64,000 nt of DNA from NCBI GenBank assembly GCA_013400155.1, contig VXBM01001067.1, forward strand, positions 195,458-259,457, read 5' to 3'. Origin of the DNA: Helopsaltes ochotensis. Its lineage: Eukaryota > Chordata > Aves > Passeriformes > Locustellidae. Position 1 is the first letter of the stretch. Each line of letters begins with the position of its first letter. Shown in pieces: positions 47,171-59,400 of the stretch. The position numbers and the translations under genes were made by a program. The notes under the pieces were generated by a model. It had not been told where the DNA came from. It saw nothing but the letters and a program-made list of their open reading frames with translations, and made no database searches.

Positions 47171-50100
47171 AAAATGATGACAATTCTTAGGATTTGTATA
47201 AAACTCATGGTTGCACTACATAAAAATGCAGACTTATTTAGGAGCGTATTCTGTTTGTCAGGTCTTTCCTGAAAGGAAAGAACTGATATCGGCGATCTCA
47301 GCTGCCTCCAAAAGCCTAATTCTAATTATTCCGTTGCTTGATTTAATTTACATATGAAAACAGGCATTTCTATTACCTGCTATTTTACAACTGTCTCTTT
47401 CATTGTTTCAGTCTGAAATAATCATATTATGCCAGCACTATTCATGCATTGCCAGACCACTTTTCTCCCAAAATTGCTTGTTTCCGTCCACAGTTGATAA
47501 GAAGGTTTAAAGTCACCACAGATTATGCTGAATTTCCTCCCATCCTCAGAAAACATATCTACCTATCAAAGATTTCCCTGCTAACACCACAGATTTAGAA
47601 CACAGATTCTAAATGGGTTGTGGACTTTACACATTTAAACCAAAAGACTAATGAATCCCCTGCACCTCCCAAGCTGTTATCACTTTGCAGCCTTAGGACT
47701 GAGAGAGGAGACAGGAGATGCAGTCTGTCACTGCTCAGACACATCAGCAAGGGGATCCCAGCGTCATCTTGTGAGCCCAGCAAGGTCTTAGAGCTGGAAC
47801 TGTGGGAAATGGTAAGGGGTTGGTGGGAAGATCATGTGGAAGAGGAGATTGATAGGCATTAATGTCTCTGTGTGTGCAGTGTTGCACAATCTGCCCTGTA
47901 AATTTAGGAATGTAAACGATATCGCACATTATAACTATATTTTAAAATTGAATTAAGATTTACCTAAATGTGACATTTTCACAAGATTTTTTTTTTTAAT
48001 TTAGAACCTGGGCTCTGAAAAATTACTTATTTCTGTATTATTGTCATTTGCAGAAAGCCTTGTAGGCCTTATAATATATTGCCTTTTCAGTCAAATCAGA
48101 TATTTTGGTCAAAGATATAAAACTTCTCAACTAGCTGCCTCCACTTCATTATTTGACAGTCAGACCTACAATACCATATTTTAAGTGAGTACAGATCATA
48201 TGGGTTCTTTAATCTTTTTTTAAATAAATGCTGCAGGTGTTAACAAGAGAGATTTCTAGAGAGAACTCATTAATATGGCTCCAAGCAAGCTAGAATCTAG
48301 GGTTTCTGGTAGGGTCTGTCTTCCAGTTTAATATCCTGGATATACAATATAATCACATCACTGGCAAGATTGACATGGGAAAAGATAAATTTCTCAATTC
48401 AAATGCCACAGAGTGTGATTGCATTCCATATAACACATACCAAGTTCAGGACAGCTAAGAAAACCAATGTTTGTATTTCAACTGTATGAGAAAGTTGGTT
48501 TTGGACATGGTAGCTAAGTGCATGAAATCCCTCATTTTTTTAACTAGATTAAGCACCAAGCAAAACAGTTTTTACTGTCTGAGTGAAATAGCAAGTTCTA
48601 GAAAACTTTTGAAGCATTACGGCTTCAGTATGTTCCGAGGCCTTGGCATGCATAAAGACATGCTACATAAATTTGATTTATATGGGCTTTTTGGGAAGTA
48701 ATCCCAAACTTTTTTAAAAAGGCTTGTAGCCTTCTCCACAAATGCATTTTTATTCCTTAAAGGAAAGGTCTCCTGACAATTTTATCACTTTCTTCCTATG
48801 GACATGCAGAAGGAACAACTTTTGTGAAAACTCATTGTTTTCAGAGTATAAATATTAGAGCCTGGAAAAAACAGTAAAGTTTTACCATGTGCATTTATGA
48901 GATAATTCAAAGTCACAAACCTATAATATAGCTTTGGTTGCTTCAATAAAATATAAATCAGCTCTAAATAAATAAATATAACAGGCTGCTATATGAAAAA
49001 AGCATATAGTTAATTTATATCTTTTATTTTTCTAATTTGATTTTATCACTTTGGATTTTGTTTGCTTTAGTTTTCTTCAGTTGGGCTTTATTATTCCTTT
49101 GGGGCTCAGTGCTTTTGTATGCCTAGAGAATATTTCTTGACTTTAGATGCATATGTACTTTTATGTGGGTATAAGTATGTTGGTACCCAGAAAACTGCAC
49201 CCTTGTCCCTTCCACATAAGTTGAAAAAGCCAAATGGGGTATTTCATTTAAGGATGTAGAAGTATGTAGGCCATAATATGTAGGCTTTCTTCATTTCTTG
49301 CTATTGTTGTTGTTGAATTTCTTCAGGACAATTAATAGAAGGATATTATTTCTACAAAATACTAATGCATCAATGTAGACCTGTATGAAAATTAACAACC
49401 AGAGAAAGGTTAACCACAGGATGTGGTTAAAATTTATCTCTCAGATACAAATAATCATACCTCTGATCTTTTTAATATCTTTATCTCACTAGTTCTTCAG
49501 ATATGAAAAAATACCTTAGTAAGTTCAAAATAACCAAAAAACATTCATTCTCCAAATGTTTCATCTTTGCGAAGTCCCTAACCCTTTAAAAGAAATCTCA
49601 TGAAATCTCATGAAAAAAAAGGAAATTCTTTTTTCTTAATTTCTTTCTTTTAAGGCCACCTGCTATATTTTCTTTCCTGTTCAAGTCCTGATACTGGGCC
49701 ACATTTAACTTAGCTTGAGGTTTCTTTTAAAATTTCTTTGAAAAGTTTGACTCATGACTGCAAAATAACTGTTTTGCAACTATGTTCTGATTAGATGTAT
49801 CCTACCACACTTGTAATAGCTTTCGATGGAAGAGGAATAAAATTTTCTTTAATTTAATGCTGAGGATTATAAGAAATGGAATGGAAACTCTGCAGGCTGG
49901 TTTATGATGTTTTCATTCATTTTCAACACTGCTTGACTCTAATAGTAAAAAGCTAAAGTACAGGGCTGGGACATAATGGGACTCCTCATGTGCTGGAACA
50001 GGGCCAGAAACAAAAGGATTTGGTAGGATGCAACTCCAAGGTACGGTCCATAGTATCTTTACAGCTGTTCATTTCAAACTAAGTGTTTGGTTAATACATT

Positions 50101-50724
50101 TCCACCCAAGTCTGTTGTGAGCACTACTTTTATATCTGTCTAACAACTAGAAAGTCTGCCTGTGGTGAAACTGAGAAACATATTTAGGACAGGTAATTTT
50201 TTTGCAGACAAGAGAATACTAAAACCTTGACAAAGTAAATGCTTAACTGAAATATAACTGAAATATCCTTGTTACCTCAAATTTGTCGTTTGCCTCAAAT
50301 CAGGCCTTCAAATGGTGTCTTCTATCCAAATTCAAAGTGATCACAGATAATCTAAAGGCTAAATTTAATCACTTTAAAGTCTAAGTATCCTAAAAATGAA
50401 CATACAACTGTCCTATGTCCATGTACACTTTTTAAGCATGCAGAGCCTTTTTCATTTTTAACAAGAACAATTTTACATTATTTTCTTCTGTCAAAGAAGG
50501 TATTCAACATGCCATGTAGTGATTATTTCTTAGTCTGTATCCCAGTTAAGACACTAACATGAGTGTAAGTAGCTCATTGAAATGCCTAGAAATACTTATA
50601 TTAAATAATTGGATGAAACTATTGTAGCTGTATTAATTAAAATTTAAAAGGGCAAATTGAAATATAAACTACAATATTAATAAGATAGTAAAAAAAATTG
50701 GTCACAATGTAATGGCAACATGAA
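47171..50724. other. AT-rich non-coding sequence, nothing recognised
   Basis: A tiny direct repeat (GAAATCTCAT twice) lies at about 49594-49613. No repeat family, RNA gene or convincing exon was seen. Confidence 0.6.
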
Positions 50725-50798
50725 GTTGTTTTTTGGGTTTTTTGTTTGTTTGTTTGTTTGTTTGGGGTTTTTTTGTTTGTTTTTTTTGGTTTTTTTTA
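50725..50798. repeat. Low-complexity G/T tract with a (TTTG)n core
   Basis: The core at 50741-50764 is a near-perfect TTTG repeat, flanked by T-runs broken by GG or GGG. The minus-strand Lys/Asn-rich frame across it (50677-50970) is spurious. Confidence 0.95.
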
Positions 50799-53700
50799 AT
50801 GCCTTTTGACCATTAGTGGAATGCATTAAAAAGAGGAAAAAGTTTGAGCCTGATGCATTCAGAATGCACCTAAATGATTTAGAGGAAGATAAAACTGTTG
50901 CTCTAATTTCCCTGTCTCCAGGTATTGCTGAAGTATTTGGAACAGCCAACAGTACAAAATAAAAAATCAAAACTGGAGAGATTTAAATAGAAACAATATA
51001 TAATGAGTTTACACTTATGTAAGTTCTAAAATAAAGAGAATAGACTTAATAATGGTATTTTATAGGAGACACAATAGAGAATGAGCCAAAACAATAATGG
51101 CACAAAGTATGTATCTCATAGAAAAGCAAAATATAGGGGCATGCCAAGATGACAAAAAAGACATTTTTACTTTCAGCAAAGGAGCCAAAAGTTGAAGTAA
51201 ATTTTTCTCAAGGCCTTAAGGTGACTATGAAAATACTTCATAAACACCTTAAATGGAATATATAAACCTCAGATCAGAAGGGCTATCCAAAAACGCCCCC
51301 TCAACTGACTTCTAACTTGCTTAAAAGCTCTAGCTGCTTATGTTTCCTGGCAAAAATTATTTTAAAAGCCTAAAGTTGTATTTCTGTACTGTATTTTTTG
51401 TACACACCCAGGATTGGCACCCCATCTCTGTCTTCCACCTGTGGTTGCTTGTGTTACAGAAGCTTGGCAGTTCTGTGCCGCCCTTCACTAAACACCCTCC
51501 TGAGACTCTGTACCTAACCTTACACTGTATCCAACTCAAAGCAGAGAGGTCTTGTAAAACCAGCCCAATTCAGTGGATACTGACCTAGAAAATGGAAAAC
51601 TTCTTCCTGCTGTATGAAAGAAGAAATTGCTTTGAATAATAACCTTTACAGTCAAGGAGAATACCTGTAAGTACCAGGCTGAGAGCTTTTCTAAATGATG
51701 AAAAATAAGTGTCGCCCTTTCCTGCTTCTGGAGGAGAGAGACCTGCACAGCCTGTAGGTTGCAGAATGCTTGAAGAGAAACTGGTGAATGAAGTTTCTCT
51801 CCTTAGTGAATGATAAGCGTAAAGCTTTCATTTTTTGTCTTAGATATTGAAGTGTCTCAAAGCCCTTGAAATCCCCAACAGCAGTTCACTGGATTTCAAA
51901 CTCTGGCTAAGCCTTCATGTCCCTAAAGTCAATGTCTGACTTATTCTTTAACCTTTTGTATTTACCTAATTTTAAATACATAACCAGATTTAAAAGTGCT
52001 TTTTCTGGAGAAATAGATACTAGTCTCTATTTATAGCTTTTCTGCACTCCAGGTTTAGGCTTACAAGCATCTAAATTCCAAAGAGGTGAAACGTTTACAC
52101 TTAATGAGGTCTACATTCTATATGAAAGGCATAATATTGACATAAAGGCAGTTCCCATACCTAGCCAGGAAGTGGAAGACCTAGTGCTAAAAGCCATATG
52201 CTTCAGTTGCAGTAGATTTGACCTCATGTGTTTGTAGTCCAGGAAATTATATGTGCCACCAGCAAACAAAGATGATTTTCTGTTGAGATGGAAGTTCAAG
52301 GGTCTAATGGGGACAGAAAAACATGGAAAAGTTAATTGGAAAGGAGGAAAGCCATTTCTTTGTCTCCTGTATGTGGTATGCTGAAGCGTCCCTTGACTGG
52401 TGTTCAATCCCAGTAACCCCCACATTCCTGCTATATAGGGCTTCATTTACAGGACTGAAGCAGTTCCTCGCTTCCTCATTTCAATTGGTTCCCAGGTTAG
52501 GCAACCATGTTAGGACTGTTGAGGAGAAGTAGAAGGACATATCAAGTTTTCAATTAGGAGTCACTAGATTTCGGTCCTGCTTGCCTTAACTGTCAGTAAC
52601 TGCCTGATATTCATATTTAAATACAGTCTAAAGAGCAGTACTGGAGGGCTTTCACTGCTTAATCAAATGCCGTGACACCTAACGTACACAGACAAGTTCA
52701 GACAGACCCAGTATTGTTCTGCTCAAACTGAGCTGGTCAGAACTAGAAACTGCTTAGCCATGCTGGTCTGGTGCTGTGCCAAAGCTAACAAGCTGTGGGC
52801 TTACCAGGTCAGGCATAATGCCACAGAAAATGCTCTGTGTGGCTTGTGGGTCAGAATAGCTTCTTGTAGCCAACCTCAGAGCTGACACAGAGAAACTCAA
52901 GTCTGCTTCTTCATGTGTCTGGAGATAGGCTGAGGAGGAGAGCTCCTTGCTAAGCCCTTCCTTTTTTGTCTGAACACATGAATTTTCTGCTACAGGACAT
53001 GCAGTGGCCCAACTCCAAAGCAGAGACGGTGGATGTTTCTTTTCAAAATACTACAGGGGCAAGTTACAGTGCAATATCCTTCAAATACCAGGGGCCCTTT
53101 GCTCAGGGGTGTGTCCCAATGATGCCTCTTATGTAGGGGACAGACATGTTTAGCCAGGAGTCACAGCTGCCTGAGTCAGCCTTTTAAAGCCATTTAGGAA
53201 ACCATGTCTGTTGTGGATTTATATCACATGTTCAAGTTTGAATATATCACATTCTTCTGGATTTTGACTTAGTTTTTCATTTGACTTCATTTTTTTTTAC
53301 TTCATTTGCTTTTGCAAAACAATTTATAAACTAGTCTAAACCATTTATTTAGACTGGTGCTCCATGCTTCTAATTTCATTTTTTCTGCATTGACAACTGA
53401 AGTGAGACAGCTGATGCAGCTTAAACAGCAGACAGGTTTTCACAAAACTAATTTTACACGATGATAGCACCCTGAAATGGTTTGCTAGTTTCACCTATGC
53501 TTCAGTGTCAGGGAAGACCAGAATATAAAGTACAAGTGACTACATTCTGAGGGCAAGGTTGTATCACAACCACACCTTAGATTGGCCTTAACAATTTGGG
53601 AACACTGTAAATGTTATGCTTCTGTATGAAATACTAGACACCTAAATTTAATGGCTAAATTATGAAATCTGTTTCTTCAGACTAAGATATAAACAACACA

Positions 53701-56353
53701 GAAAAAAAGCACCATTTCACATCATTATCCAGAACAACTGGCAGATTCATAGGCTTTGAATTGTCTTTTGGCAAACCCCCACTCTTCATAAGGTCTAGGA
53801 AATTGTGACTCCTGATGTAACTACGTAGGTGAAGAGCCTAGAATTGGAGGCAGTGAGCATTTGAGTGGTCACACTAAACACCAATCATCAGTGATTAAAA
53901 GTGGGTTATACATAAGACCTCTTCCATGCAGAAGACATGAATGGCAGATGACTAAAAAGGAAGAGGCCTACTGTTGTTCCAATGAACAAGAATCCCCATG
54001 CTGTACCTTCATCTTTCTTAATTTCTTCTAAAATCATTGGGTGTGCATTAGAAAAAAAAAATCTGAAAAGAAAATTCTCCCCATGGAGAAAATCAGGAGG
54101 AAATCTGAATAGTGAGTCATATTACTGAGCATACCTATCAACCAGTTAAATTATGTGATAATGACTATGCAGTCACTGAAGAGCATTTATGCGCCTGCAC
54201 TTTGTATTTGACACTGATGGGCAAAGCAAAGGGGAATATGTATGTATGAGATTGCTTTATGGCCAATCTTCACTATTTTCTTGATTGACTGATTGGATGA
54301 ATCACTACTGAGATTTGCCTCTTACCACTAAAAAGATTCTCTGACATAAGACTGTCAGCGGGAAGGAGATTATTTTTTAGCAAAAGCAGTCATTTGCAGC
54401 AATCAGGAAAAGAAAAGCAGCCATAGTAAACAGAGCTAGGAGATATGACCTTAAATATGCTGTTAGTGCTCACAATGTCCTGAAACAGAATATCTGCAGC
54501 ATGATGGAGAGGGCAGGACCAGGTCTTTCAAATTTTTAATGGCAGCTGAGATACCTCTCTGTCTTTATTTTATGTGATTTTTGTGTTCATCCCAGGTTTA
54601 GCTGGAAAAATAAATGCTGCTTACAAGAGCCTCTCCATGGGCAAATAATTGAAAATAGATTATCTAGCCACAAATAAAATGTTTTAACTAGAGCCCTTCT
54701 TTAATATGAGAAGTTTGCATAACCCTGTAACCACAATGACTGCTATGGTTACCTCTGTGGAACAGTAAATACAAGGCAGGAACTCGTCTCTGACTCAGAA
54801 CAGTTCACGTCCCCAGAATTAAACTCTGCAACTGCCCAAACCAGAAAAGCTTTATTCAAATGACTGTCAGGAGTGGGTTTTAGCCCTTACTAAGCTCCAA
54901 ACTGTACATGGATTCTGTCTGTGCAAGCACTCATTCACATGACTCAAAACTATGCCAGGGACTATCCTAATAGTCTAAAAGATGCATGTCAAAGCATTAT
55001 TCCTTTTTAATGGACAGAGTAACCATAGCCTGTAAAATAAGGAACATGCTTGAGAGAACAAGTTAAAATATGCCCTAACTGACATATCCACACATCTTTT
55101 TGGCTATAGCTCAGTTTTTATTTAGACAAGGGAGGATATCTGCTGGCAAACAGAAGTGGAGCAGACTCATGTGCATATCTTGTAAACCATAACAGTTAGG
55201 ATATACGCTGATATATTTATCAGCTTAACTTCCATCTCCCTCACTTTGAGAGAATGGGGATAAATTTGCAGTTGAAAGTGGGTTCACACCTGCATGAAAT
55301 GAAGGCAGGAATAATGTTTAGATTATTCAGCTTGAGAAAACCAGACACACATATGGGCACTGATTTCTCATCTTTCACTAGCTGTGTTGGGAATCAAGAA
55401 GGAAAATATCTTTAGCTTTTGGCAGCAGGTTTGATTCTAGCAAAGGCTAGTTGTCATGTGGGGACTTTCAATGTGTTAAGACCAGTAAGGATTTGAATGT
55501 ATCCTCCTGAGGGATAATATTACTCTGTGAACAACTTTCATTATCTATAAGAAGTTGCTGAGATACCACATATGTTTGTCACTAGGGAATTTTCTAAGCA
55601 TCTGTAAATGCTTATGGAATCCCTTCTGAATTGTAGAATGCCAAACATCGATACCAGACATCTCTGTCTTTGAAAGGAGAGTGCAGATTTGGATATCACT
55701 GAGATTCACAGAGACCCAGGGCATTCTCCTTTAGCCAGTGGTGAGTAGCCTTTCTGACAAGGTGACGCAAGCAAACTGCCAAACCGGACTCTTGAAACCT
55801 GTATGTTTATGCTCCTACAAGCCACATGTTCTTAAAGTTTTTATGTGGCTTTATTACTTGTTAGACCCTTGCTGCACCAGTTTAAAAACCAATTTAAAAT
55901 TTCGCTAGTTCTTGCAGACAGCTGCTGCTTTTGCTTCTCCCCATTTTGTGCTTCCTCCTCTTATCTTTTCAACACATTTTGCTGGTTTCAGCTCTCCTTT
56001 AATCTTCTTGGTTTAATTGCTTTAATCTTGCTTAAATCCATTTGACAATGGATTTTTCTGTTTCCCTTGGCTTTTCTTATACAGGTATTTTAACACATGC
56101 CTATCCTTTCTCCTTGTTCTTTTCTTGGTCTTCTGGTACAACGGTTTCCGTTTCTCTTCTGTTTTTTACTTTGCCTGCCCTTTTTCCCCAGATGGACTCC
56201 TAGATATATAGATTATAAGCAGGATTTTTGTCCCATATTCATCCTGAACTAGAAAAGGCTGTCTAAGAACTTCTGAAAACTGTAATCTACAATGGAATAA
56301 AAAAGCAGGTTTTGGTATTTTGGTGCTTTAGTTTTAACCATTTCTAGTACCAA
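50799..56353. other. AT-rich non-coding sequence, nothing recognised
   Basis: A slightly GC-richer stretch lies at about 52660-53180, without recognisable repeat landmarks or a long frame. The remainder shows no repeat family, RNA gene or exon that I can support. Confidence 0.55.
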
Positions 56354-56485
56354 GGTCATTAGCTCAGTTGAGTAGAGCATGGTGCAAATAATGCCAAGGG
56401 CACAGATTTGATCCTTGAAGAGGCCATTTACTAAGATTGGGACTTGATGAGCCTTATTGGTCCTATCCATCTTAGAATGAGTGAG
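56354..56485 (+). mobile_element. tRNA-Ile-headed SINE fossil (TguSINE1-like)
   Basis: The first 70 or so bases are a decayed tRNA-Ile(AAT): an intact A box, TAGCTCAGTTG, at 56360-56370; the words AGAGCATGGTGC and AATAATGCCAAGG with an AAT anticodon; and a B box (GATTTGATCCT at 56405-56415) with three changes from the canonical form. The following bases, GGCCATTTACTAAGATTGGG, GACTTGATGAGCC and TTATTGGTCCTATCCATCTT, resemble a CR1 3' tail. That is the architecture of the passerine SINE TguSINE1, which is mobilised in trans by CR1. The acceptor stem no longer pairs, so this is not a working tRNA gene. The 3' limit is approximate because the terminal octamer repeats are worn. The minus-strand frame at 56249-56470 is accidental. 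Confidence 0.78.
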
Positions 56486-59400
56486 TTATCACACAGTAAG
56501 AGTTGATGACATTTTGCCCTGAACTCCTCCTTTTCTTTCTACAATGCTCACCAGGATTTCTCTAATTTTGCAAGGCTATGGCAGACTAGGACCCACAGAA
56601 AAATTTCCACAGACATGTTTGTGGAAGAATGCAAGTATGATTTTGGTATCAGATTTATTAATTTAGTTAAATTATTGCATTATAATTTATTTATACACAT
56701 GAAGTTTTAAAGTCTGTATGGTATGGATATTCAACCTCTAGTACAAAAGACAGTATTTTGACAGTATTTAATTTCAGGAAACATTTAATTTTAAACACTC
56801 TCATGAGAAGAAAGTCTCAAGAGATGATGACAAGATGGATACATATGTGATTTGCAAAGACTTGTGGTGGAGTATCAAATCACAGAGAAGGATTAAAAAG
56901 AACCCTACATGAAAGGTTTAGTTAAACCAATATGTTTCTTTTTGAAAATGATTCAGTACAGTTTTGCACTATCACTTAAAAATACCTTTAAGATTTGAAT
57001 AGAATAAGATTCCCTTGTACAGATGGAGACTAAACATAGAACCTCTGGGTCTCAGAAGATTCTGTTGCTATTGTTTCAGCAAAGTCATAGTACAGCATGC
57101 ATATATCCCTCCAAATCTCACAGTCCTGCATGTGGCAAATTACAGGGAAACATAAATTTGTTACTGAAAGCCACATCCCTACAGTAAGTAGGCACCAAGC
57201 ATACTTTCATCAGAGTTCATTACTTCTGAATTAGTTTCCCACTTTAACTTAAAATATGGACAGAATGAGTTTGTACCAACTCAAAGTGCAGGCAAGGAAA
57301 GCATATATTACCTCTGAGTGTGTGTAGCACAGGCTTGCACCTGCCCGTAACAGATACACTGCAGACCTCTGTTCAGGGCTCAGTGTGCTAAAAGTGAATA
57401 AAGATTCCCTAAGATTATATGGGGATTGCAAAAGGAAAATCCAGGACTGAAGCATACTGTATGACAAACTAAAGGAAAGGACACCCAGGTGCATTATTTA
57501 GAAAGGGAAGACAAATGGCATCATTCATTCTTTATCATAAATCGTACTTGTATACTGAGAGAAGGATTTTACACCATCTTCCAGGCATTTGATTTCTCAC
57601 ACGGAGCTGAGAAAGCTCAAAAAAAAAAAAAGGACTCTGTATTCTGTCTATTCTTTTGCCATACCTATTTAACAATGCAAAATTTGGTTCTAAAACAATA
57701 AAGTACAGACCACTAGCATGACAGTCCCAGGATTATCTAAACAAAATTTCTTAAAACTAGGGAAAATGTGGAATAGTTTGAATCAAGTGATAACAATAGC
57801 AAGTAAACTACTAAGTGTTCTGAGACAAGCCTGGACTGAAATATTAAAAATACTTTGGAAATTTTTGTAGATACAAACACACCAAGAGGACAATGGCAAT
57901 GACCATATAGCAAAAATAACAGCAAACATGCACTCAGAAAAAGGGAACTTCTTGAAGTTAGAAGGACTGAACTAAAAAAAAGGGAAAATTATGAATTTGG
58001 AAAAAAAAAGGAGCAGAATGTTTTTTCACTAATGGACTTAGGACAATATGCAACTTAGGAAAAAATGACCCAATTTCAGATTCAACACGTTATTTATAAT
58101 GTGATTTGCTCAGCTGTTACAAAAAAAATGTATAGAAATAAAGAATGAAAAGCAAAACCAAATCTTGCAACTATGCTAATTTAGGATACCTAGGGTTATA
58201 CTGCCGTTGATGCAGGGAAAGTTTTTCTGGGGCATGAAGGGCAGACAAGGAGGTGAAAAAAATAACAAAAAGTGAGAGTTTGATCTATTCTGCTTTGGCA
58301 TTCTGCAAGCTAAAGAGACAGACCCATGCACTCCAGCCCTTCTGCTTTCTTTTTTTCCTGTGCTCATAATTTTACTATCCTGACAAGTCCTGTGTAAACA
58401 GCCTGCTTTAACCCACTTAGTGACAAAAGGCTCTTATTCCTGTTGTCCTAAAATCTATAATTGTCTTTTCCAGTCATGATTTCTTTGATGCAGGAAATGA
58501 CTCATATCAGATCTACCTTGAATGTTAGAAGAATTAGGACTGACCCCTGCAGTGCTCCTTACATAATATTGGGCTCCAGAAGGCAGCAGCACCGGGACAT
58601 CCCGGAGCCCAGGTATCTTCAGTATCTTCCAAGCTGTCAGTGGGTGACCACCAGGGTGAGTGATATCTACCTAGCACACACCTGGCACATAAAAACATAT
58701 TGTATAGGATTCATTACCAGTTTTAAGCACAATCCTATTTTTACGTTTCATCTTCATCAGGCCTGTGATTTGGATGTTGAAATTTTATAGGAAGACAGCT
58801 GTTGCAATAAAATCACATGTCAAACAGCACATAACAGACACAAATGCCTGTGATGTTACACCTGTTTAACTGTCTTTCTTTTCCATCTTACTCCCTCTCT
58901 TTCTTTTCTTTAGGAAAACAAGGCCTGGTTTCAATCCTGTTAATCAAATGTAAGCTTTGATGTGTTTGATAAGTCCAAGCTTTAGTTGCCATGGTAAAAG
59001 GCATCCCACTTAGCTCTGGCTTTTTATTAATCTTAGTTGGCAAAGAATATTTTGCTTAATAATCTGTTTTCTTTCTGAAGAGCTAGTTCATTAAAACATG
59101 GAGAGTTTTTATAAATAAATGGATACAGTGAATTATGTTTGCCTGCTGATGTAAAACACTGCAGTAAGACTTCAGTTGCCACAAATGAAAATCAAAATAA
59201 ATTCTTCCTAAAAGCTTTTGTAGGATTTTGCTGTTTCCAGAATCATTTGGTATCTCTGCTGGACACCATTGTTTCCAGTGCAGAATTTCAGAAGTTTTTT
59301 CTGTTGAGATATATTATAAGGAGAAATTCTTAAATTGTTTTATCTTGGACTCTGTAAGTCAATTAAATTTAAGGGAAGTTATTAGTAAAAGAAACCTTTT

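Noticed and set aside
56354..56430. Functional tRNA-Ile gene
   Set aside because: The acceptor stem no longer pairs, the B box has three changes, and the sequence runs into a CR1-like SINE tail.
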